Assembly (NCBI RefSeq): GCF_008831285.2
Contig: NW_022204913.1
Location: 1 to 49,693, forward strand
Length of the DNA stretch: 49,693 nucleotides
From: Nymphaea colorata
Lineage: Eukaryota > Streptophyta > Magnoliopsida > Nymphaeales > Nymphaeaceae
Direction: 5' to 3'
The position numbers and the translations under genes are program-made. The notes under the pieces were generated by a model. That model was not told where the DNA came from. It saw only the letters and a program-made list of their open reading frames with translations, and did no database searches. Shown here in pieces: positions 32,099-41,797 of the stretch. Position 1 is the stretch's first letter, and each line of letters starts with the position of its first letter.

Positions 32099-32400
32099 TT
32101 AAAATTTGACTTGATCTTTGACAAGGGACTTGGTGAATAGATCAGCCAGATGTAAGTACGATGGAACATAGCTTGTGACAATTGTTCCGTTTTTTACTTG
32201 CTCACACACTAGATGGCAGTCGATCTCCCCATGCTTGGTGCTTTCATGTAAAATTGTGCTCACTGCCATTTGTAATGCTGATCTCATCACAAAGAAGATG
32301 CGCTGGTGAAGGAGGAGGCACTTGGAGGTCTTTTAAAAGACAACTTATCCATATCTCAGCAATAGTTGCACAATATTTTTATTTTGGCTGAGAAGTGAGA
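32099..32400 (-). pseudogene. Copia C RNase H C-terminal part
   Basis: Open part at 32290-32099 contains STKHGEIDCHLVCEQVKNGT and VPSYLHLADLFTKSLVKDQV, matching the copia pattern KHIEIDCHFVREQ...YVPSxxQLADxFTKxL. The preceding CDN block is degraded. It ends with GFGDLIHQLEGG, which lies over the purine tract, as in intact relatives. Confidence 0.85.
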
Positions 32401-32439
32401 TACTATGCTCAGTTTTTATGTTTTTCAGAAGATTAGACA

Positions 32440-33588
32440 TTCTCCTAATTAAACATAGTAACCAGAGATTGATTTTTTGGTGTCTTTGCAAGCTCCGTAG
32501 TTGGCATCAAAATATGCGGTAAGCTTGAAATTGTCATGTACTGGAAGAAAAATTCCATGACCGCGTGAAGTTTGAGATAGCATAATACTTTTATAGCAGA
32601 CAGCAAAAACTATTTCTGGCCTGGTTATAGTCAGATATATAAGATGCCCCACAAGTCTTTGAAACAGTGAAGGATTTTTTAAATCTTATCCATCATTCAC
32701 AGCATGGGTTTGACAAGGTTCCATGCGATCCTCAGATGGCTTGGCATTGAGAAGGCTTAATTCATCAAAAATGCCACAAAAATACTTGCGTTGTGACGAA
32801 AATATTCATTTCTTCCCTTTGCTAAGCTCTAGGCGAAGGAAATATTTTAAGTTGCCCATCTTTCATGCAAAATCTTTTGCCAAGATACATTTGAAGTTTT
32901 CTAGGTATTCCATATCATTTCCTGAAACAATGAGAGCGTTGATGTACACCAAAATTACCATGAACACCCTTTCTCTTTGATATGCACACAGTGTGTAATC
33001 ACACTTGGATTGCATAAAACCATAGCTCACCGCTTCTGATGAGAACTTCAAGAACCTGTTTTGAGGAGCATATTTCAGCCCAGAGATAAACTTGTTTAGC
33101 TTGCACAATTTTGTTTCTCCTTTTTCACAATAACTAGGAAGCAATGTCATGTAGATTTCTTCATTCAATATCCCGATTAGAAAGAAGTTATACACATCCA
33201 TTTGTTGCAGCACCCAATTTCGTTTTGCAGCTATTGCAATCAAACAACAAATAAAAACAAGTTTGGCGGCAGCAGCATAGGTCTCATGGAAATCCAAGCC
33301 TTCTACTTGTGCATACCCTTTGGCCACTAATATGGCTTTGAACCTTTCTATTTCACCATTCGCCTTATACTTGATCCGATAAACTCACTTGCAGCTGATG
33401 GGTTTGACATTATTTGAAGGGGAGACTAGGGTCCAAGTATTGTTTGATTCCACCGCCATAATTTCTTCTTGCATGGCTCTTTTCCAATTTGTATGTTGCT
33501 CTGCCTGACTAAAGCATGAAGGTTTGGTTTGAGGAAAGATATTCAACAGGAAGCTTTTAAGAGCAGCTGAAAAATGGGAAAAAGACAA
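32440..33588 (-). pseudogene. Copia C reverse transcriptase
   Basis: Starts with HTNWKRAMQEEIMAVESNNT and WTLVSP (family: W..AM..EI.AL..N.TW.LV), then AKGYAQVEGLDFHETYAAAA, QQMDVYNFFLIG with the first catalytic Asp retained, ISGLKYAPQNRFLKFS, and the catalytic box as YINA in place of YVDD (near 32945). The C-terminal part continues as GHLIYLTITRPEIVFAV (32652), then skips the thumb region to FKLTAYFDANYGACKDTKKS. The double Asp loss makes it inactive. Confidence 0.9.
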
Positions 33589-33972
33589 CTTATGACAAAT
33601 GATACCTTGTGGAAGCCCTTTTCTAGGGAAGTATTTGTTTCAACCTCATCACTTGACTCTAAAACAATTTCAGGTGGTTGTTCAATGTTTGTACAATCAG
33701 TAGTCATGACATCATCTTCGCTTTCAGTCAGTCGACAAGAACAAGGGCCTTGTTCACTTGAATTTCTACTCTCAAGTCTATGATTGTCATCAAATGTGAG
33801 AGGAATAACTTGAAAATGTGAGACTTTGATCCCATACTTTGAGAATTTGAAGGGAAATTCAGTTTGATTGAAGACCATATCCCTACAAACGATTTTTTTT
33901 TTTGGTTTCCAAATAAAGTAGATTGTAGCCTTTTTGTTCAATAGGATACCCAATGAGCACACCTCGCTGAAC
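33589..33972 (-). pseudogene. Copia C integrase C-terminal region and acidic linker
   Basis: From the MITE edge the frame reads RGVLIGYP, then a YFIWKPKKKIVCRDMVFNQT segment and an acidic linker SEDDVMTTDCTNIEQPPEIV. The equivalent in element B is 25090-25425. The frame differs from the reverse-transcriptase frame downstream. Confidence 0.8.
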
Positions 33973-34416
33973 CTTGTGACTAGGGATAACGGATCGGATT
34001 CGGATCCAATATATCCTTAATCATATCAGCTTTATTGGATATTCAAATATTTGGATCCGAATTCAAACAAAGAAGTCATATCCGAACCCGAAATCCAATT
34101 TGACTATTCGAATCTGATTTTTATATTTATATCTGAATCCAAATTTTGAACCAGATTTTTCTAATTTTCAAAATTTAATAGCAGTAGATATAGGATATTT
34201 GTCTAAAAATGAATCTGATCCGAATTTTCATCTGAATTCGATCGGATAATTATGTATATCTAAATCTGAATTCGTATATGATTGGATGCCATTTATTAAA
34301 TCTGAATCCAATCTGATTTCCTAATTGGATATTTTTTTTTTCCATGTCTGATTTGTTCGGATCGGATTGGTCAGATATCCAATTCAATTCGATATATTGA
34401 CATCCCTACATGTGAC
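33973..34416. other. Target-site duplications of the MITE in element C
   Basis: CTTGTGAC at 33973-33980 and CATGTGAC at 34409-34416, identical at seven of eight positions, flank the insertion. Only one of them is expected in the uninterrupted gene. Element B has no such duplication at the matching position near 25085. Confidence 0.85.
33981..34408. mobile_element. hAT-type MITE inserted in copia C integrase
   Basis: 428 bp beginning TAGGGATAACGGATCGGATT and ending TTGACATCCCTA, giving imperfect inverted ends that begin TAGGGAT. The interior consists of GGATTCGGATCC- and ATATCCGAA-type words. No coding capacity. Related truncated copies lie at 21771-22105 and 41290-41609. The insertion postdates element C. 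Confidence 0.88.
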
Positions 34417-34935
34417 CGAATTTTCCATGTGGTTTGAGCTTGCTGGAAAAATACAAACAACCAAACACGCATATATGCTTGTAACGTGGTTTTCTTTTAA
34501 ATAATTTTTCAAAGGGACATTCATTGTCATGTTCTTTTTTTTGGATGGGTCCTATTTATTAAATATGTGGCTGTTATTGCACGTAAGTCCCAACATTTTA
34601 AGGGTACACCTGACTGAAACTTGAGAGCAGACACCACATTCAAGATGTGCTGACGCTTTCTCCCAACTATGCGGTTTTGTTGAGGCATGTAGGGGCATGA
34701 ATGTTGATGTAGGATGTCTCTATCACGGAAAAAAAAAATTGTCATTTGAGAAGAACTTGGTTCCACTATCTATCCTATTTTTAACACATCTGTTTTGGAC
34801 TGTTTCTCAGTCATGTTAATGAAATGTTTAAGCAAATCACCTACTTCACGTTTATACTTCAATAAGTAAACCCACATGGCTCTTGAAAAATCATCCATAA
34901 TAGACAAAAGGTAATGTGCTTGAGTATGCGATGCA
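34417..34935 (-). pseudogene. Copia C integrase core
   Basis: Blocks: IMDDFSRAMWVYLLKYK with the first catalytic Asp (near 34890), IVEPSSSQMTIFFFRDRDIL as the decayed second block (34766), QHSCPYMPQQNRIVGRKRQH with the catalytic Glu replaced by Gly, and LNVVSALKFQSGVPLKCWD with [13 protein letters not shown]. The 3' part runs up to KPHGKF at the MITE. Confidence 0.88.
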
Positions 34936-35094
34936 TGGGAAACATTATTCCCAAGAGCTTTCGTAAACAGAAACTAGCAAATCAAAAGGTTTAGCAAAAC
35001 ACGATTCACTTAATTTGAACATCAATCTATATTGTTTAGCAACACTACATACTTCACAGAAATGATTTGACAACTTAATGATAGAGTCATGCTT

Positions 35095-35433
35095 TCAGAG
35101 CATTTGATTCTTTGAGTAGGATGGGTGCCCAAGTCTCATATGCCAAACATCAAAATCTGATTGAGTGGGTTTCGTGAACAAGCAGTCTACAGTTGTAAGA
35201 GGTGACTTGAAAATGAAGAATCCCCCTGATGAATCACCCAGCTCAGTCCACGTCATGGAGATTGGGTCCTGAACAAAGCACCCAGTAGTGGGGAAAATCA
35301 AATGACGCTTGGTTTTCTGAATAAATATGCTCACTGACAATATGTTGTAAGCAAACTTTGGAAGATAATACACTTTTTGAAGAAAAATGGAAGGTGATAG
35401 AACAACTTTACCGACACATGTAGCATATATCAT
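35095..35433 (-). pseudogene. Copia C GAG-pre-integrase domain
   Basis: One open frame of 112 codons: VYYLPKFAYNILSVS (family: VLYVPxFxxNLLSVS), KRHLIFPTTGCFVQDP, then DFDVWHMRLGHPSYSKNQML, the LWHxRLGHPS signature. A stop follows before the CxxC part near 35060-35040. Confidence 0.9.
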
Positions 35434-35439
35434 TTGTTG

Positions 35440-35570
35440 TCCTGAACTCTAATTGAAAATGCAACAACTAATTTTGTGTCATCTAGCATTGATTTATGGC
35501 AGCATGACATGTGGTGACTAGCACCAATATCTATTACCCTGGTGTCTAGTTTGAAGAATGACATAGCTAT
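35440..35570 (-). pseudogene. Copia C protease active-site region
   Basis: The reading RVIDIGASHHMS (near 35540) matches element B, with D-I-G where active copia proteases have D-S/T-G. Followed by CCHKSMLDDTKLVVAFSIR. A short gap of decayed sequence separates it from gag. Confidence 0.8.
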
Positions 35571-35784
35571 AAAGTTTATTTGGGTTACTGATCGATTTTT
35601 GAGGAGTTTTTTGAATTGAATAAATTCATCTTCAGTTAGAATTGGAGCAATGTCCTTGCTGAACTATTTTCCATGCATGGAGGAGATTAAGGCATTGGAA
35701 TCAGTTTTCCCTCCAACAGAGGCCTTGATAATAGCCCCCTTGTCTAGCTCTATTTTCCACCTATAAAGTTTGGAGGGTAACCAT

Positions 35785-36632
35785 TTAATTTGAAGCATCG
35801 TTCCTTTGATGTCCTGCAATCTTGCAGTAATTGCAGAAGTATTGTGGGTGCCTGTTTTGTTGGTTTTTGAATGCATTCAAATTTGCACTTGCTGAGAGAC
35901 CAACATACTCCACAGCACTAGTTTGAAGGCGAGCTTCTCCTCTTGAAGGACCGGTGCATGTCTTTTGTAGAGAAGGCAAGGGTTGCGTATGTAGAATTTG
36001 CCATCTTATAGCATTGAATGAATCATTCAATCTCATAAGAAATTCAATCACTCTCTCTTCTTGTTGCTTTTCAGCAACCACTTTCAAGGCATTGCAAGAG
36101 CATTCCGAAAGAACATCATAGGACGAAAGCTTATGCCAATATTGTAAAATAAAGAGCAACAAATATATTTTCTTGATTCAAATGACTAATGGAGGACTTG
36201 AGTTGGTACTTATGAGGGGTTTGTGCTTTCAGTGAATAGGTCCTTTAAGTGTGCCCAGACTTCAATAATTGTGGTGGTGTAGATGATATGGCTTGATAAT
36301 TATTTTGAGATGGAGTTAAGAATCCATGAAAGACCATGTGATTGTGAAGCCTTCCACATCATGACCTCAGGAGCTGCAACGCGGGGTTTGGGAAGACTAC
36401 CTTCAACAGAGGTCAAGTTGTTTTTGGTAGACAATGCGATTCTCATAACATGAGTCCAGGTTGAGTAATTTTCACTAGTTACTAATTGTGAAACCAATAT
36501 AGTACCAGGGTTGTCTGAATGATGAAGGAAAAAGAGGTTTTCAATAGTGATGATGTTGTTACCATAAGAGGACTCTGCTCCACTTGCGGAAAAAGAGTTG
36601 GAAGAATTGGGAGCCTTGCCTGTTGACGCCAT
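35785..36632 (-). pseudogene. Copia C gag
   Basis: Starts MASTGKAPNSSNSFSASGAE, with IENLFFLHHSDNPGTILVSQ and LVTSENYSTWTHVMRIALST in the first frame (36632-36300). A break follows, then YWHKLSSYDVLSECS and QQEERVIEFLMRLNDSFNAI (36162-35785). The knuckle C-NY-C-KIAG-H-QRND keeps its first three ligands. A one-base deletion right after it removes the last cysteine and shifts the frame before FKLNGYPP. The same deletion occurs in element B. Confidence 0.92.
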
Positions 36633-36645
36633 GGCTCTGTATTAT
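36633..36645 (-). promoter_or_regulatory. Eroded primer-binding site of copia C
   Basis: On the minus strand ATAATACAGAGCC precedes the gag ATG directly, compared with TGGTATCAGAGCC in element B. The 3' half (CAGAGCC) is kept. Confidence 0.7.
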
Positions 36646-36963
36646 AGTATGTAGAAATTATTTGAGTTAAGGAAGAATGTAACACAAGGAAGAGAACAGA
36701 GAATTGCTTCATATTTTTCTATTGATCTTACACACCTATATACAGAAGAAAAAGTAGTACACGGTTTTTAGTTTCAACGACATTTGGCAGGCTCATCTTA
36801 TCCCATGATATTTGCCTGGCTTATCTTATCCCATGACACTCGGTTGGCTCATCTTCTCCCATGATATTTGGCTGGTTCATCCTAACAGCTACACTAACCA
36901 ACTGAAAATCTTATCGTTAAGATGTCAAAATAAGAAGATAAGAAGCGAATCTTAATTTTAACA
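36646..36963 (-). mobile_element. LTR shared by copia D (3') and copia C (5')
   Basis: On the minus strand it starts TGTTAAAATTAAGATTCG next to the purine tract of D (GTTTGAGGGGGAG, 36964-36976) and ends at the primer site of C. It contains a TATATAG motif (36733-36745, sense CTGTATATAGGTG) and a 28-bp tandem repeat. Its start differs from the 3' LTR of C, so C has two different LTR types. The last 60 bp share words with the 3' end of the B LTR. Confidence 0.75.
36779..36884. repeat. 28-bp tandem repeat in the D-type LTR
   Basis: Three full units and one partial unit, each a variant of GATATTTGGCTGGCTCATCT plus TATCCCAT. One complete unit plus two partial, altered units occur at 40429-40490. 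Such U3 repeats often carry enhancer function in plant LTRs; here that is inference. Confidence 0.9.
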
Positions 36964-36984
36964 CTCCCCCTCAAACTAAGTGTA

Positions 36985-37460
36985 GAGTTTCTTATGTTCA
37001 GTTTGGATAGAAGATGATTAAATTCTTCGTTGCCTAAGGCCTTAGTGAATAAGTCTGCCAGCTGATCTTTGTTGTTAATGTAACTGGTTCTCACTACACC
37101 TTGATTTATTTTTTTTCAAACCACATGACAATCTAAATCTATATGTTTGGTACGCTAATGAAAAACTGGATTGGCAGCAATATGCATGGCAGTCTGATTG
37201 TCGCAGTATAGATTTGTCGGTTGTAGATGTCTCACGCCTAGATCCGACAATAAGAATTTCAACCAAGTCACTTCACATACCGCATTTGCCAATGCCGGGT
37301 ATTCTGCTTCTGCAAAGGAGTGAGATACTGTGGGCTGTTTTTTTGTCTTTCATGAAATTGGAGAATCACCAAGAAGAACACAATAACTAGTTATTGACCT
37401 TCACGTTTCTTGACACGCCACCCAATCATAATCACAAAACACACTCATTTGAAGATTGGT
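36985..37460 (-). pseudogene. Copia D RNase H
   Basis: FCDYDWVACQET (near 37430) is the start of the domain with its Asp. Across frame changes follow [38 protein letters not shown] and KHIDLDCHVV, then RTSYINNKDQLADLFTKALG (37094-36990). All four carboxylate-bearing blocks are recognisable, making this the best preserved RNase H of the window apart from its frameshifts and stops. Confidence 0.9.
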
Positions 37461-38260
37461 TTGTGTGCTTAGGAGAGTACCTTCTTCGAGTCTGAGCTTT
37501 CGTTCCACTAGAAATTCCATTGGCTTGGCACCCGTTATACTTGTTTCGCATATAATGTTGAGGGCATACGTTTGCTGTGAAACATAAATTACTGCACTTG
37601 AACAAGCAATTTCTAAACCCAAAAAATATTTAAGAGTATAGGTCTTTCACAAGAAATTTCTGACATAAAAATTGCTTAGATTTGTCAATCAGCTCCTTGT
37701 TGTTGCCCGTAATAATAAGGTCGTCCACATAAACGGGAACAACAACAAAAAATTGGTCTTGTTTGTAAATGAATAATGTGTGTTTGGCATTTGATTGACT
37801 GAATCCAAACTCCACTAGTGCCAAGGACAATTTGTGAAACCAATTTCGAGGAGACTGTTTGAGACCGTAGAGAGATTTATGTAATTTACATACTAGATTC
37901 TCCCCCTTACGGTCATATCTTGGTGGAACCTTCATATTTACTTCTTCAAGCAAATCGCCATGAAGAAAGACATTCTTCACATCCATTTAATATATTAACC
38001 AATCATTTTCCACAGCGACTAAAAGTAAAGTTCACATAGTTACCATTTTTGCAGCTGGTACAAATGTCTCATTGTAGTCCAGTCCTTCCTATTGAGAATA
38101 ACCTTTGGCGACGAGGCGTGCCATCTTGTACCGCTCAACAGTACCATCTGATCAAAACTCGATTTTGTAAACTCACTTGCAACCGATGGGCTTAACTCCT
38201 TGTGGTGAAGTGCTCATTCTCCAAGTGTTGTTTTCCTTTAGTACTAATTTCTAAGTTCAT
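37461..38260 (-). pseudogene. Copia D reverse transcriptase
   Basis: N-terminal part VERYKMARLVAKGYSQ and LDYNETFVPAAKMVTM contain stops. The open part (37986-37630) begins MDVKNVFLHGDLLEEVNMKV, has YGLKQSPRNWFHKLSLALVE and the intact catalytic box YVDDLIITGN. C-terminal LEIACSSAVIYVSQQTYALN and GAKPMEF follow before the thumb deletion. It is the only RT here with an intact YVDD, but in-frame stops upstream still disable it. Confidence 0.92.
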
Positions 38261-38379
38261 TGTGTCTCACCACTCCCTATATCCAACTGCCACTTCAAAG
38301 GTTTTTAGGGGAGAAAAGAGAAAGTGAAGTAAAGTAAGAAAGAGGGTACCTTGTGCCTTTCAGTGCATTAAATGTCAAG

Positions 38380-38988
38380 TTACCATTGGTCAAGGGAGGG
38401 GAAATAAGAGAGCAATAGAAATCCCGCATTCAGGTCCTGCAAGACACAATGAGTAGGGAAGAAAGTTACGGAAAAGTTTAGTGCCTTGCTCAATTGACTC
38501 ACAGAGAGTAGGTTCACTTTGAAAGAGAAAATATACAAGGAATTTTCGAGATTGAACGGTGGTAGTTTAACATCACTAGTTTGATGGACAGTTATTGTAT
38601 GTCGATTAGGTAAGTTTATAGGTACTCGGCAGTTGGTTGGTTTTTGAAGTAGAGAGCTAACGGCACAAATGCACCGACTTGCTCTAGAATCGATAATCAA
38701 AGTAAGATGGGAGACACTATATGAATATATATTACCTGCGAAATTGATAAAGGAAGATGGAGTTCTAACAAGTGATAAGAGTTTCTGATACTCATCCATA
38801 GTGAATGAAGGCACAACTTCCTTGGAATTTTGACCGTTGCTGCCAGAGAAACTAGTACCATTGCTTGCATGGAGGTCCACCCGTCTTTGATTATGAATGG
38901 TAGCTGCAGCTAGTGGTGGTCGAAAGTTGGGATCATGGAATCGATGTCCTCGAGGATAGCCATTCAACTTGAAATATTTATCTTTCAC
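38380..38988 (-). pseudogene. Copia D gag C-terminus and protease
   Basis: One open frame of 202 codons. It begins after the zinc knuckle (CHNTGHVKDKYFKLNGYPRG, last cysteine replaced), runs through a polar linker and contains the protease site LIIDSRASRCI, where the family has DSGASxH. NLLSVSQLSKALNFSVTFFP and CVLQDLNAGFLL follow. The Gly to Arg change in the active site and the missing His block suggest an inactive protease. Length to the end is typical until the integrase deletion. Confidence 0.9.
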
Positions 38989-39269
38989 ATGACCTGTGTT
39001 ATGACAATTGCTACAGATTGGTCATCTTTGATGTCTTTCTTTATTTCATTGAAACTTGAAACTTTGTTCAAGTTATGTTGCTTTGAGAATATGATTGTGT
39101 GATATTGCCAAGGTGGTGTGAGAGGCTGATGGCGTGAATCTTGCTTTGTGCAGTTGTTCCTCCTGCAAGACTAGAGTAGATAATTTGTTTACTGTGGATA
39201 AGGGACAAGCAATAAAATCTGTCCTCTAATAGCATCATATGAGTCATTCAGTCCCTTCAGTAACTAAAT

Positions 39270-39851
39270 TACATGTTCTCTTTGGATTTGATCCGAATAA
39301 TTTTTTATGCCCCCACATGAACGCAGACACAGAATTGTAGTAATTTAATTCTTCCCAAAGCACTTTGATTTTTATACAATATGTTTTGTATAATATGTAG
39401 TAACAGACATGGACTCTTGTTGTAATCGATGTATTGAACTGTGTAGCTGAAAGACTCTTGGTGCAAGACTCTGAGTATATCTTTCTTTTAACTCCGTCCA
39501 TATTACTTGATCTGAGGCAGCATAAGTGATGCTAGCATGAATCTCCTTATTAATTGAATTAAGAATACATGCTAGAGCCAAATTGTTACATTGTACCCAC
39601 AACATACGATTATGTTCATCCTCTTTAGGCTCTTTGATAGTCCGATCAACGAATCCTAACTTGTTTTTGGCTGATAGAGCCATGATCATGACCCTGCTCC
39701 AGATTGCATAGTTATCACCGATAAGTGGTTGAGATACTAACCCACTTCCGAAATTATCCGAATGATGCAAATAGAAGAGATCAAATATCACCTGGGCATT
39801 TTCATGGCCATTGATATTTCCAGACTCATTGTTCTTTCCTTTGTCGGCCAT
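39270..39851 (-). pseudogene. Copia D gag N-terminal and central part
   Basis: ATG at 39851 opens MADKGKNNESGNINGHENAQ, then FDLFYLHHSDNFGSGLVSQP, LIGDNYAIWSRVMIMALSAK and ACILNSINKEIHASITYAAS, then VWTELKERYTQ...PRVFQLHSSIHRLQQES. A stop and frame change near 39375 lead to VLWEELNYY. Between 38990 and 39270 the C-terminal gag is badly decayed. Confidence 0.9.
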
Positions 39852-40408
39852 GACTCCTCCTTAATGCTGAGGACTCAATACCCGACTTCCCATGCAAAGG
39901 AGAAGAAAAAACGCCACAGGAAAGATGGTGGAAATCTGGCTGGCTCTGATCACGTCACCGGTCGAGCAGGAGTCACCACGGCCTTACGATGTTGTTTGAC
40001 CCTTTTGGGGCCCAATGGGGGTCGACACCAGAGGCGGCAAGTGAAGAAATAGAGGGCATCAAGAAACTTGAAACAAAGAGAGGGACGGCCACGAATTCGA
40101 GGATTCCAGCTGTGAGAGGATACCTCAGTGATCGAGGTTGGCTTGTTAGGTTCACCTTCCTTTGGGGATGTCAATGAATTTTGACAGGAAAAGGTGGTCA
40201 GCATTGCGAACAGTAGTGAAAGGGGCAGGTTCACCGAAGAACCACTCTATAGAATGCAGGGAATCCTCCAATCGTAGGGATTAGATCGATGCTTGCTCGA
40301 ACTGTTCTGGGATGACTGCTGGAGGATCGTGGAAGGCTGGCAATGCTACCTGATCCGCTGGATGCCAGAAACAGTGCACGTGATTAAGAAAGTCACTAGT
40401 TTAAGTCA
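39852..40408 (-). other. Leader of copia D or inserted sequence
   Basis: Between the gag ATG and the LTR-like repeat. A primer-site relic may be TGATCAGAGCCA (minus strand, near 39953-39942), lacking two bases. The rest, GC-richer than its surroundings, has no match in the window. Open frames on both strands here have no known motif. Confidence 0.35.
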
Positions 40409-40715
40409 CCACGGTTTTTGGTTTCAACGACATTTGACTGGCTCATCTTATCCCACTACATTCGGCTGGTCATCTTCACCCATGATGTTTGGCATCGTGC
40501 TCTTCTTCCTTTCACATATTTATACTCTTTTTTGTACAAAATCAAATACAGGCATGAAAGAATATTTTCTATTATACAGAATCTGCCTTCAACCTTCTAG
40601 AGAATTCCACATGCGTGACAAAGAACACCACAATTCAATTTTACACCTTTACAATAGGTGTAAGGAAAACAAAGTTAATACACAGCTTTAAGAATTAGTT
40701 TTCATTTTTGTAACA
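40409..40715 (-). mobile_element. Chimeric LTR: B-type start, D-type repeats
   Basis: On the minus strand it begins TGTTACAAAAATGAAAAC, as in the B LTR, and keeps the sense TATA motif (40518-40524). Near 40488 it switches to the 28-bp repeats and the AACCAAAAACCGTG phrase of the D LTR (36758-36806). Module Y copy 2 lies directly upstream, as in the other B-type LTRs. Confidence 0.7.
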
Positions 40716-41792
40716 GATCCCTAGAGGCAGAAGGCCATAACATTCTTCCGTTTGAGCTTCACAGCCTCTTGAAAGTTGGAAATTGCTAAATCATAATTTC
40801 TCTAGTAAATCTCTTTAGAAGAGGACGACAACATTGATGATGGTGGAGTTGGCAACAATAAGCTCATGAGGCGGCCTGCAACACACTTTACACTTAAGAG
40901 AGGAAATAAACTCTCTACCCCTTCTTCATGTGCTCCCCATCCCTGTTTCCATCACTGAGAAGCTCTCTATCTCTCTCTCTCTCAAGTGTTTAGTATAGTG
41001 TCGATGACATGGGTGGATATTCAAAGCTGGTTATATGCCCAGGCTTGTGCACAGGCTCCCATGGATGCCAAGTTCCCAAAAAGTGGGCTAAGGAGCTAGT
41101 ACAAGTGGGCAGGGGGCACTTGTCATTTTCGTAAAGGCTATGCACCATACATGTAACCAGATGTCGTGGGTCTTGATGAAAAAATGCAGCTATAAAATTA
41201 AGAAGGCTTATGAACAAAATGTCAGTTGCAGTGGATTTGGAGGTGGCCCAAACCTTGTCAAGTGCTCGACCAAGTTTGCAATGGTTTTAGATTTGGATGT
41301 TAATTGAAATTGGGGATTCAAATTTGGGTTCAGATTTATAAATTTATAATAATGTAGAATAAAATATATTATTTAGATCCGGATCTATAAATTTGGGTTT
41401 AGATATCCATTATCCTTTTTTTTCTGGTATCTGATTGGGTATCTATTTGATGCTGAGTCTCAATCTGAATTTAATCGGATGCCAATTTTTAATACTGAAT
41501 CTGATCTGATTTTTTATTTGGATATCAAATTACTCTTTTTTTCATATCTGATTTTTCTAAAAAAACTTGATCTGGTATTTGATCTGAATCTGATTCATTG
41601 ACATCCCTAATAACCTCCTGACCAAAGACTAATAGAACGATGAACTCCTTGGGTCTCCGGAGGCTTGAGGAAGTAAATGCCAACAGGGAAATAGAAAATG
41701 GCGAGGACAGATATGGGAGATGAAGATCTCAGATGATGTTACACAGCTATTCGTGACACATTATTTCCACCATCAAATGGCAGCATACATCA
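40716..41792 (-). repeat. Module Y, copy 2 (inverted)
   Basis: Reverse complement of 21580-22644. It contains the TPR-like fragment (40716-40920), a CT-rich stretch (40968-40984), the promoter-like part (41000-41280) and a hAT MITE relic (41290-41609). A stop codon interrupts the TPR-like frame. The left end meets an LTR and the right end meets repeat Z copy 2 within a few bases. Confidence 0.85.
41290..41609 (-). mobile_element. hAT-type MITE relic in module Y copy 2
   Basis: Right end TTGACATCCCTA with internal GAATCTGATCTGA-type words. It is truncated at its left end at the same internal position as the relic in Y copy 1. Confidence 0.65.
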
Positions 41793-41797
41793 TCATT

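Larger units (their letters stand above)
32050..36645 (-). mobile_element. Copia element C internal region
   Basis: Nearly complete minus-strand copia internal region: primer site, gag, protease, GAG-pre-integrase, integrase (interrupted by a MITE), reverse transcriptase, RNase H, purine tract. It is a close relative of element B in the shared portion. All enzymatic centres except parts of RNase H show disabling changes. Confidence 0.92.
36964..39851 (-). mobile_element. Copia element D internal region, integrase deleted
   Basis: Minus-strand copia with gag, protease, then reverse transcriptase and RNase H. GAG-pre-integrase and integrase are absent: the sequence passes from the protease C-terminal side (QDLNAGFLL, near 38430) into the RT N-terminus (REW..MNLEIS, near 38275). 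A second deletion removes the RT thumb between about 37470 and 37440. Purine tract and 3' LTR follow. The upstream leader is not clear. Confidence 0.9.

Noticed and set aside
36779-36884. CRISPR-like array of 28-bp units
   Set aside because: Units are adjacent without spacers and sit inside an LTR of a plant retrotransposon.
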